Position numbers and translations under genes: made by a program. From Siminovitchia thermophila (lineage in GTDB: Bacteria > Bacillota > Bacilli > Bacillales > Bacillaceae_C), in the NCBI RefSeq assembly GCF_016909185.1, contig NZ_JAFBFH010000014.1:1-64000 (forward strand): a DNA stretch of 64,000 bases. The letters run 5' to 3'. The number at the start of each line of letters is the position of its first letter. Positions within the stretch are counted from its first letter, which is position 1. Below are positions 57,121 to 64,000 of this stretch, in pieces. The notes under the pieces were generated by a model, which was given only the letters and a program-made list of their open reading frames with translations, was not told the DNA's origin and ran no database searches.

Positions 57121-57680
57121 CCCTTGTCATTTTAATGGGTATGTAGGGCATATGTAAAACTCGCTTTTTAATACATAATCATTTTGAAAGCGTTCGGAAG
57201 GATGGCATTAAAAAAGATCTAAAAAGTACTTCAAAACAATTACATGCCACTATTGATCAAGTTTGAAAAAACATGAGATCAAATGATAATGATACACGTT
57301 TGTTACGGCGAGATTTAGTTTGTCTACAGAGCGATATTTTTTACCATAATCATTTCTTGTCTCATGATATTTCGTTGATTGGTGAATTGTCCAAACAAGC
57401 CTTTTTTAAACATACTTATTAATGAATTTTAAAATTTGAACCCTAAAAGATTTAAAAATTTTGAGGAACAAAAAAAGGAGTATCTTCCCAAATGTCGAAA
57501 TAAGTAAGAACGACACTAATTCTAAGGCAGAAGGAAGTTCTTATGAAAAGTGATAACCTGCAAGATTTATATGATTTAGAACCTGCCCAACATTTGGATG
57601 TAATTCACCAATGATAAATAACGCTTTCTGCTACTTCTACCTTAGACATGGTCTGCTTTTCAATGGACGCTAACAACCTT
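57121..57680. pseudogene. decayed coding region
   Basis: Short broken frames, for example 57236-57424 (RLLRRDLVCLQSDIFYHNHF, with an internal stop) and a 23-codon frame at 57543-57614 (MKSDNLQDLYDLEPAQHLDV). They look like remnants of one or two genes. No function is recognised. Confidence 0.4.
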
Positions 57681-57965
57681 TAGTCATAATACGGTTTTCA
57701 CCAATACATATAAGACGTTCCCAAAAGAGGTAGAACCACATTCAAGACACTTATAACGTTTGCGGTATACTTGTAAGCCTACTCGCGCTTTAAAAAAATG
57801 GGCAAATGTAAAATAACTTGTTTTCTGCTCCCATGTTTGTAAAGCTTAGCTGGAAGACTGCAATGGGGTGGGTTGGAATTCGCTTCAACCTAATTAAAAT
57901 GTCATTTTCATTTTCTTGAATATCTTCTGGTAGTTTAAATTCAGATAGACCAATATAGAATCTTT
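57681..57965 (-). pseudogene. relic of an ISL3-like transposase
   Basis: The minus strand shows, across frameshifts, SEFKLPEDIQENEND, then KLYKHGSRKQVILHLPIF, then VYRKRYKCLECGSTSF. This is the N-terminal zinc-ribbon region of ISL3-family transposases (KHGxRxQ, RRYxCxxCG). The rest of the transposase is missing. Confidence 0.6.
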
Positions 57966-57994
57966 ACATTTTATCCTCTTGGTAACAACCATTT

Positions 57995-59149
57995 TTAAGA
58001 TTTTAATTTTGCTAGAGGAAATAAGTATAAAATGAAAAGAACGCCCAATGCTGAATACGCTATTTTTAGTCCAAATCCATCTGTAAGTGTACCCGCGACC
58101 ACCGGCCCGGCCATCATGCCAAATGAATAGGCTGTATTGTAAACCGCATAAGTTAGGCCTTGAGAAGTAGCACCTGATTCTTGAGAAATATCTGCTAACT
58201 TAGGGAGTGCAGGAGTTAGAATCATTCCAAGGGTGATTCCTAACAGTACAAGTGTACCAACTTGCAACCAAATAAGAGTTGGTAAAGCGTTTAGTGGTAG
58301 TACAATTGCTGCCATTACAATACCAATCCTTATTGTCTTAACATGACCAATCTTAGTAGAAATAGACCCAATAAGAGGGGAAGTTAATCCATAACCAAGA
58401 GTTACTACAGCAAACAAAATTCCTATTGCCCCCGGGGAGATTTTTAAGCTTTCATTGAAGTGAATTGGCAATGTTGGTTCAATACTTGCAAAAACAGTTG
58501 CACCAATTACTGCAACCCCAGCAATTATGAAAACATTTCTGTTTTGTAAGATTTTAAAAGGCGATGTAAAACTCTCTGCCTTCGTTTCAGGGATTTTCCG
58601 AAGCAATATTAAACTTAGAATCGCGATAATAAGTGCAATCCCTGTAGCAACGAAAAAAGGAAAGTGGTATCCACCAAATTCATAAAGCCAACCTCCAATT
58701 GGAGGGCCCAATAGTACTCCTCCTGCTTGACCAGACATGGCCAATCCCAGCGCTTTTCCTCTTTCTTCTTTTTGAAACACTTCTGCTAATAATGCTAATC
58801 CAGCTGTCCAGGGTATTGCCGCAGCAAATCCCTGTAGTAAACGTGCCAAAACTAGAACCCAGAAACTTGTAGCAAAAGCATATATTAAAGTTGTTACTGC
58901 TAATGCCATAAGGCCTAATACCAAAAGTTTTTTTCTCCCCATTTTATCCGCTAAAGCTCCAAAAAATGGGGTAGCAACAAACAAGGAAAGGGCATAACTG
59001 GAAAATAATAAACCTATTTCTGATTGTGAGGCTCCTAATGATTCAGCATGAACTGGTAAGAAAGGGACTACTAATCCATACATAAGCATATCTGCAAAAA
59101 TTGCTAGAATCACTACAATTAAAACAGAATATTGAATGTTTCCTTTCAT
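57995..59149 (-). CDS. MFS multidrug-type efflux transporter
   Basis: A 384-residue MFS transporter with 12 predicted transmembrane helices. The loop 2-3 signature GALADKMGRKKLLVLG is present, along with RLLQGFAAAIPWTAGLALLA (helix 4 and motif C region). It is a drug/H+ antiporter type (YitG/TetA-like). The ATG at 59149 lies immediately after the PadR gene stop (TAAAATG), with GAAGGGAAA as ribosome site. A divergent-free operon with padR suggests drug-induced expression. Confidence 0.9.
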   Translation of the reverse strand: MKGNIQYSVLIVVILAIFADMLMYGLVVPFLPVHAESLGASQSEIGLLFSSYALSLFVATPFFGALADKMGRKKLLVLGLMALAVTTLIYAFATSFWVLVLARLLQGFAAAIPWTAGLALLAEVFQKEERGKALGLAMSGQAGGVLLGPPIGGWLYEFGGYHFPFFVATGIALIIAILSLILLRKIPETKAESFTSPFKILQNRNVFIIAGVAVIGATVFASIEPTLPIHFNESLKISPGAIGILFAVVTLGYGLTSPLIGSISTKIGHVKTIRIGIVMAAIVLPLNALPTLIWLQVGTLVLLGITLGMILTPALPKLADISQESGATSQGLTYAVYNTAYSFGMMAGPVVAGTLTDGFGLKIAYSALGVLFILYLFPLAKLKS

Positions 59150-59150
59150 T

Positions 59151-59690
59151 TTATTTCCCTTCCTTAATAAACTTAATGATTTCTTCAATGGTTTTAAGTT
59201 GTAGTTCGCATTGCTCATACATATTATTAAAAATAAAATTTATATTAGCAGGTAATTGCCCTAAAACTTTCTGTTTTGCCTCGTAACCAGCTTTCATATT
59301 TTTATAAACTCTTGTAATCTCGTGTTTTTGTTTCTCTAAGCTACTTAATACTTGTTCATCATGTAAGTTTTCCATAAATGTCAATGCTGTATAAAGAGGC
59401 GCTGGGAATACTACAGATGAATCAGTAAAAGAATCTATAAGTAGCTGGTTAAGTTCATACTCTCCATCTTCTGTTATTTTAAATATTGACTTGGTTCTTA
59501 ACCCAGTCTTTTCAACTTTTTCCAAGATGACTTTTCCTTCTTCTTGCATTTTCTTTAAAGCGTGATAAATAGATGCTGGTTTTACGTAAGCCCACATATC
59601 TGTTTGTGATGATTCCATCATTTGTTGAATTTCATATCCCGACATCGGGCCATTTGCTTTTAGAAGTCCAAGAACTATAGTGCGTGTCAT
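59151..59690 (-). CDS. PadR-family transcriptional regulator
   Basis: A 179-residue PadR regulator. The winged helix covers residues 1-90 (MSGYEIQQMMESS, then PASIYHALKKMQEEGKVI, then YELNQLL). A C-terminal helical dimerisation part follows (AS/PadR_C type). It is encoded just upstream of the MFS exporter in the same operon. PadR proteins repress transporter genes and are released by the drug. The palindrome at 59725 is its likely operator. Confidence 0.9.
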   Translation of the reverse strand: MTRTIVLGLLKANGPMSGYEIQQMMESSQTDMWAYVKPASIYHALKKMQEEGKVILEKVEKTGLRTKSIFKITEDGEYELNQLLIDSFTDSSVVFPAPLYTALTFMENLHDEQVLSSLEKQKHEITRVYKNMKAGYEAKQKVLGQLPANINFIFNNMYEQCELQLKTIEEIIKFIKEGK

Positions 59691-59710
59691 ATATTAACCC
59701 CTCCATCATC

Positions 59711-59742
59711 ATACTAAACGTTAAATACTAAACGTTTAGTAT
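59711..59742 (-). promoter_or_regulatory. PadR operator palindrome
   Basis: ATACTAAACGTTTAGTAT (59725-59742) is a perfect 18-bp palindrome. A second half-repeat ATACTAAACGTT lies at 59711-59722. Both lie in the promoter region of the padR-MFS operon. Confidence 0.8.
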
Positions 59743-60276
59743 TGGAATAAAGATATTGTAACAAAAAAAAGAAAAATATAGTAGCCAAAATTACTGATCC
59801 CACTAAATACTCCCATTTTAATTAGTTTTGCTATGTCTTTTTTTTTGAGTAATTTTTACACTAAATGTTCCGAAGATTACATGTAGCAAACCAGGTAAGA
59901 GTATAAAGTCGGGTGATAAAGTGATTATGGAGATGACTTTACCAGATTCACTGTCATTTATTAGGAGAGCTGACAAAGTAATGGAAGACTTGATTAAAAA
60001 GCATGGCCAAATATATGTATAAGAAAAAAATAAGGAAAAATGAATAATGGACCTCAGTGTTGAAAGAATTTTTAAAGCCACCTTTTTTGGCAGTGATGAA
60101 GAGGAGGTTATGTCACATGGAAATATTATATATTTGTATGTTACTAAACAAACGCTTGCAATTTTTTTCTGCTATTTTTAAATAAAATGTGACAAAATTA
60201 ACCAAATAGCTTTTTGTGTGGCTATTTATAAGATATGATAAAAGAGAAATGAACACTGAGGAGGTAGGTTGTAAGG
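59743..60276. other. intergenic region with a small coding remnant
   Basis: About 530 bp. On the plus strand 59909-60022 encodes SGDKVIMEMTLPDSLSFIRR, then ADKVMEDLIKKHGQIYV, a coherent 38-codon fragment without a start. It is probably a gene remnant. TTTTTTGTGTGGCTATTTATAAGATATGAT near 60210 holds a promoter-like element for the next gene. Confidence 0.4.
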
Positions 60277-60891
60277 ATGTTTAAAAAAATCGCAAGTGAT
60301 GCTTTGGGATTAAGTGACATTGGAAAAATTATCTCTCCGCAAGATTTTGACAAGACAGAGTCTGATGATTATGTACTATATGAAGAGGGAGAAAAGATCC
60401 ACTTTTTAATCAAATCGAAATCTGATGAATACTGCTTTACGAATCGTGCACTAATTCATCTTGATGGTGAAAAAGCGACAAGTAGCAAGCGTAATATTTA
60501 TCGGTACGATTATTATAAACATCCGATAAAAAATGTCACAATAGAGACTGCTGGAACAATTGATTTAGATTTGGAAATAAAGTTCACGATTGGGGAGCAA
60601 TCTATTTCTGTTGATATTAACAAAAAAGAAGGAAAAGCGATTGCAGATTTGTATAAATCATTGGTAGCTATTTCACAAATCCAAGATACAAATAAGCGAA
60701 TGAAGAAATTTGCAAAAGATAGTTTGCAAGTATCGAAGTCCCTCTTTGAGAATAATCGTTTCCATGAAGGGCTTATCTCAAAAGAATTTGAACAAGCGGC
60801 AACATTTGCCTTTGATTGGTATAAAACGACGTATGAAGAAAACACACAAAAAGACTTTGGGGACGTTTTTGAAAAATATATTCAAAATTAA
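60277..60891 (+). CDS. YvbH-like PH-domain protein
   Basis: A 204-residue protein. Residues 1-130 form a bacterial PH domain (EGEKIHFLIKSKSDEYCFTN, then RALIHLDGEKATSSKRNIYR), and the C-terminal 75 residues match the YvbH-like oligomerisation region. B. subtilis YvbH has the same layout and an unknown role. GAGGAGGT precedes the ATG. Chromosomal-type gene. Confidence 0.85.
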   Translation: MFKKIASDALGLSDIGKIISPQDFDKTESDDYVLYEEGEKIHFLIKSKSDEYCFTNRALIHLDGEKATSSKRNIYRYDYYKHPIKNVTIETAGTIDLDLEIKFTIGEQSISVDINKKEGKAIADLYKSLVAISQIQDTNKRMKKFAKDSLQVSKSLFENNRFHEGLISKEFEQAATFAFDWYKTTYEENTQKDFGDVFEKYIQN

Positions 60892-61311
60892 TGATACATT
60901 GTTTTATCTAGTCCGTGTTTGGCGAAACTTTTTGATGAAGCATAATATGCTGTTGCGGTGTCCGATATGATGATGGCTTTTCAAACTATGCTTTGAATAC
61001 ATAAAAAATTCACATCAAAATGTTCACAAAATACCACAACTACCTAGAACTGGATTGTTTATATATCGGCGCGGATAGGTAGTGGATTTTAGATGAAAGA
61101 GTGATTCTTTTGTGGGTCACTCTTTTAATATGTACCCTTCAGCTTCATGGTTTTTCAATAGCTTTATCATTAAACTATATCAAAAATTGTGTATATTCAA
61201 AAAAAGAGAGGGGTTCATGATAATCGTCGGGTCTTTATATTCAGGTAACAAGAATAAGGTGCGAAAAGTCATTCAATGAGCTTTTCCGCATATAAAATCG
61301 GAGGAATTGCA
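60892..61311. other. intergenic region with terminator
   Basis: AAGAGTGA-ttcttttgtggg-TCACTCTTTTAAT (about 61098-61128) is a clear terminator. Between 60900 and 61090 I see no gene. An AT-rich promoter-like region follows and CGGAGGA leads the methyltransferase. Confidence 0.5.
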
Positions 61312-62070
61312 TTGTTTAGTTATTATGGTGAACTCAGTACAGAGCTTTATAATGTTACAAAGCCTATTGGCTATTCAGTAGATGGTGATATTGAATATTA
61401 CCTTGAAAGATTAACAGGTACGAATGGGAAGATACTGGAAGCAGCAGTGGGTTCAGGGCGGTTTTTAATACCTTTGCTGGAGAAAGGATATACTGTTGAC
61501 GGCATTGACTATTCGCCTGCCATGTTAGATTCTTGCAGGAAGCGCTGTACAGAAAGAGGGTTACATTCGAATCTGTATGAAGGGAACTTACGCAGTTTTC
61601 AATTGCCTTCAAAATACGAAGCGATTGTCATACCTACGGGTTCATTTTGTTTGATTGAGAAATTAGAGGATGCCAAAAATGCCCTTACATGTTTTTATAA
61701 CCATCTTATACCTGGAGGGCGTGTCATCATTGATCTGCTCTTCCCTGTTCAGTGGCGTACAGGAGAAACATCCACTTCCACTTTTCCTTTTTCCGATGAA
61801 GAAGGTATTTTATTAGAAAGCAAATCGATTGAAATAAATTGGGTAGATCAATATACTTTAACGCACTTAAAATATGAAAAATGGAAAAAAGGCAAGTTAG
61901 TGGACACTGAATTACAAAGATTTGCCATCCGGTGGTATGGAATAGAGGAGTTCAAACTGATTTTGAAAAATGTTGGTTTCTCTGAAATCACTTGCTCCGC
62001 TGATTATGATTACATGAAGGAGCCAACGAAAGAAACGCAATTGATTACATTTGAAGCTGTACGTAAATAG
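61312..62070 (+). CDS. class I SAM-dependent methyltransferase
   Basis: A 252-residue methyltransferase. Motif I is ILEAAVGSGRFLIPLLEKG (near residue 40), followed by DGIDYSPAMLDSC (motif II acid), then a PTGSFCLI segment and GGRVIIDLL. It resembles small-molecule methyltransferases of the Methyltransf_11/25 group. The substrate is unknown. TTG 61312 has GGAGGAATTG 6-8 nt upstream. Confidence 0.8.
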   Translation: MFSYYGELSTELYNVTKPIGYSVDGDIEYYLERLTGTNGKILEAAVGSGRFLIPLLEKGYTVDGIDYSPAMLDSCRKRCTERGLHSNLYEGNLRSFQLPSKYEAIVIPTGSFCLIEKLEDAKNALTCFYNHLIPGGRVIIDLLFPVQWRTGETSTSTFPFSDEEGILLESKSIEINWVDQYTLTHLKYEKWKKGKLVDTELQRFAIRWYGIEEFKLILKNVGFSEITCSADYDYMKEPTKETQLITFEAVRK

Positions 62071-62094
62071 TTGAGAACATCAAGTTGTTTTGGA

Positions 62095-62150
62095 AAGCAA
62101 AAACCTTTGGATTTTTGGGTACGAGCAGTACAAAATTCAAGGGTTTTTAC
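62095..62150 (+). terminator. terminator of the methyltransferase gene
   Basis: AAAACCTTTGGATTTT...AAATTCAAGGGTTTTT: imperfect stem with a T5 run. Confidence 0.5.
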
Positions 62151-62464
62151 CGTTGGTGGGCACTGATCATGAGTTCTTTTTTTGAATGGAATGATATGGC
62201 TTAGCTCAAAATCAGTTTAAACCTTTCATTTTACGATAAGTGGCATTTCGGCTCAGACTAGGGTTTTCATTGTTCGGCAAGTAAGTAGTGGAGTCCACCA
62301 TCGTTGACAAGAGGCTGCGTTAAAGCCCTATAAACAACATGAAGGCAAATGTAAAAACCTTTCATTTCACACGGTTTTCATGTTTTTTGCGAATATTCGT
62401 TAGTTTTCAGCTTATGTCCCAGCGTTTTTTGAGAAACGGATTTGTAACGTTTTTTGCAAAGTGG

Positions 62465-62482
62465 GAACTTATGTTCTATAAT
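62465..62482 (+). promoter_or_regulatory. LexA-like box overlapping a -10
   Basis: GAAC-TTAT-GTTC (62465-62476), a perfect GAAC-N4-GTTC core, touches TATAAT at 62477-62482. It lies 31 nt before the start codon of the SAP-domain gene, which suggests SOS control. Confidence 0.6.
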
Positions 62483-62512
62483 GTGTATGAAGTAAATGTG
62501 GAGGGAAAATGT

Positions 62513-63082
62513 ATGAGACCTAGTCTAACGAAAAATGCAAGCGTGGAAAGTTTTAAAGCTTTCTATTGGTTAAAGGAAGAATTACAATCTTTTTGTAGGG
62601 AAAATGGAATAAGTGCCTCTGGTTCTAAGATAGAAATTTCCAATAGGATTGAAACATTTCTTCGGACAGGGGAGATAAAAAAAACTGCGAGAAAATCAAA
62701 AACGAATAAGAAGGTGCAACCTCAAGCAGATCTAAGTCTTGATACAGTCATTATGGAAAACCATCGCTGCAGCCAGCATGTAAGAGCATTTTTTAAATCG
62801 GTAATCCCCAACTTTCATTTTTCCACTTATATCCAAAACTATTTTAAGAACAATGTCGGAAAAACATATCGTGATGTAGTAGACGCTTGGTATGAGGAAG
62901 AGGAACGAAAGAAAGACCCTTCGTACAAGAAAAACATTGCACCTCAATTTGAATATAATCAATTTATACGCGACTTTTTTGCTGATCCGAAAAATAAAGG
63001 AAAAAGCCGTAAAGAAGCGATTGCAGCCTGGAATGTAATCAAGCAATTTCCCGGAAGCAATAAATATATGTCTAATCATTAG
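62513..63082 (+). CDS. SAP-domain protein (DUF6434-like)
   Basis: A 189-residue basic protein. Residues 13-53 match a SAP-like helix-extension-helix (YWLKEELQSFCRENGISASG, then SKIEISNRIETFL). The C-terminal 100 residues look like DUF6434 (FNYFKNN-type helix, then EYNQFIRDFFADPKNKGKSR, then KEAIAAWNVIK). SAP domains bind DNA or chromatin. ATG 62513 has GGAGGGAAA upstream and a LexA-like promoter at 62465, so it is likely damage-induced. Its exact role is unknown. Confidence 0.7.
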   Translation: MRPSLTKNASVESFKAFYWLKEELQSFCRENGISASGSKIEISNRIETFLRTGEIKKTARKSKTNKKVQPQADLSLDTVIMENHRCSQHVRAFFKSVIPNFHFSTYIQNYFKNNVGKTYRDVVDAWYEEEERKKDPSYKKNIAPQFEYNQFIRDFFADPKNKGKSRKEAIAAWNVIKQFPGSNKYMSNH

Positions 63083-63132
63083 TTGAGCATTTTTCAGCAT
63101 ATTTTATTGACGTGATTTGACTTTTGCCAGGC

Positions 63133-63175
63133 AAAAAACAAGCATTTGGTTGACTCGTTCAACAAATGCTATTTG
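63133..63175 (+). terminator. terminator-like inverted repeat
   Basis: AGCATTTG...CAAATGCT followed by ATTTGTTTGTCC. The stem is 8 bp and the T-run is weak. Confidence 0.5.
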
Positions 63176-63181
63176 TTTGTC

Positions 63182-63512
63182 CTAATACCGAGCAGTTAGT
63201 TGCTCGACCCTTGAAGTGTCAGAAGGTTCCGTCACTAACGATAAAACAAAGACGGCCTCATGCTCTTTTAATAAATATGCGGCTTTAAGCCGCGCCCATT
63301 CATTGAATATATTTTCATGGTAGTGTATAAGCCATATCATTGAGGGGCTTTTGGCGATGATTGTGTCTTGAACGATACTTGTATTGCCGTTATGAACATA
63401 TCCGAAACCTAATAAATCGGTTTCACGAATACTTGTTCATTTGGAAACAAATCTTGTTTCATAGATATGATTTGCTGAGTCCGCTTAATTCTTCAATATC
63501 CTCTTTCCGCAT
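63182..63512 (-). pseudogene. frameshifted hypothetical gene
   Basis: On the minus strand, AGGAGG precedes an ATG at 63512 reading MRKEDIEELSGLSKSYL then a stop. Shifted frames continue with KQDLFPNEQVF, then RETDLLGFGYVHNGNTSIVQ, then HENIFNEWARLKAAYLLKEH, ending at 63182. At least two frameshifts are needed to join them. The family is unknown. Confidence 0.6.
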
Positions 63513-63777
63513 CCTTGAACGCCTCCTAAACGCTCATATATCCACTTTTATTTCGTTCCAATTTTAGATGAAACGTCAGATAGCCTGACAAATGGTTCGG
63601 ATAAAAGACGGCTGCTAAAATAGTGTTTGCCAGAAAGTTTCAGGGGTAAATGAAAAGCAAGAACAGAAGAGAAAACCTAGTTTAGAAAAATGCAGAAATA
63701 TAAATGTAACATTTGTAACCTAAATGAAATATTTGTGATAATATATAAACATGGGAAATGTAAAAAGGAGGAGACCG
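63513..63777. promoter_or_regulatory. promoter region of the last gene
   Basis: About 265 bp. AAATGTAACATTTGTAAC near 63703 and AAATGAAATATTTGTGATAATAT near 63723 contain near-repeats and a TATAAT-like box at 63738. A regulator site is likely, but its family is not clear. Confidence 0.4.
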
Positions 63778-64000
63778 ATGAAAAAGTTTTATGCTATTGT
63801 ATTGATGTCTGTATTTTTGTTAGCTGCTAGTGCATTCCATTACTCGGGGACAAAAAGTGATGTAAAAGCTACTCAAGTAGCAGAAGAAATGGAAGTTAGG
63901 GACCTCCAAAAACCGGCGGAAAATACGAAACCAGAAGAAAAAGTACTTGATACAACAGCCATAACTGCAAAAATATCAACGGCTACAGAGGAAACGAATA
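63778..64000 (+). CDS. secreted protein, cut by the window end
   Basis: ATG 63778 has AAGGAGGAG 7 nt upstream. The first 25 residues form a signal peptide (KKFYAIVLMSVFLLAASAFH). The mature part begins polar and is rich in Thr, Glu and Lys (VLDTTAITAKISTATEE), as in cell-wall-associated or linker regions. The protein runs past 64000, so its function cannot be told. Confidence 0.7.
   Translation, partial: MKKFYAIVLMSVFLLAASAFHYSGTKSDVKATQVAEEMEVRDLQKPAENTKPEEKVLDTTAITAKISTATEETN

Noticed and set aside
59818-60081. Minus-strand frame of 87 codons
   Set aside because: It lacks a good ribosome site, overlaps a coherent plus-strand fragment and shows no domain. It is treated as a shadow.

Overview
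The window looks like a low-GC Gram-positive of the order Bacillales (Bacillaceae or Planococcaceae). The signs are strong AGGAGG-type ribosome sites with many TTG and GTG starts, an intracellular subtilisin (ISP), a SigO/RsoA-like split sigma factor, a UvrX-YolD pair, YesK-like and YvbH-like proteins, and a wall protein ending in an LPNTA sorting signal. The species cannot be named from sequence alone.

About 1-51.4 kb is accessory DNA of the conjugative-element or large-plasmid kind. No relaxase, type IV secretion or replication initiator gene lies inside the window, so its transfer class is open. It begins with a solo TnpB element with a guide-RNA-like right end (0.8-2.05 kb), a tRNA-Cys, a glutaredoxin, an intracellular subtilisin and a split sigma pair. 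Three operon blocks (4.5-11.0, 11.1-18.4 and 39.3-45.2 kb) each start with a copy of the same structured leader of about 270-290 nt. The leader has a sigma-A promoter with a TGN extended -10 and ends in a terminator hairpin. Inside the blocks most gaps between same-direction genes carry a further intrinsic-terminator-like hairpin. This suggests that the leader is a processive antitermination RNA. The first two blocks hold anti-restriction and recipient-establishment functions (ArdA, RadC, two LPD28-like proteins, a DnaG-like primase, a DUF3846 protein, two orphan DNA methyltransferases). The third holds a DUF4258/YgiT-type toxin-antitoxin pair, an Spx-like protein without redox cysteines and a MoxR/vWA pair.

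Between and after these blocks (18.9-22.7, 35.2-39.2 and 46.2-50.8 kb) most genes sit in short cassettes. Each cassette has its own terminator followed by a promoter-like motif GGAAC-N16-CGT(T)CCT. Twelve such sites all have exactly 16 nt between the two elements. The motif resembles ECF-type sigma promoters and marks a regulon of small, mostly unknown proteins. These include a Nudix hydrolase, an aldolase fusion, a DUF3850 protein and zinc-ribbon and membrane peptides.

A defence cassette at 23.3-31.5 kb holds a tyrosine recombinase, a type III restriction-modification pair (Mod, Res) and a short type II CBASS operon (CD-NTase, E2-like protein, two-helix membrane effector). It is closed by an inverted, truncated copy of the same recombinase. 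A UvrX operon with a LexA-like box and an ATP-dependent DNA ligase follow.

From about 51.7 kb the content looks chromosomal: a cysteine-synthase-like enzyme with a divergent XRE-cupin regulator, a wall-anchored protein with 199 consecutive Asp-Ala dipeptides, relics of an ISL3-like transposase and other genes, a PadR-controlled MFS exporter with a palindromic operator, a YvbH-like PH-domain protein, a methyltransferase, a SAP-domain gene with a LexA-like box, a frameshifted pseudogene and the start of a secreted protein cut by the window end.
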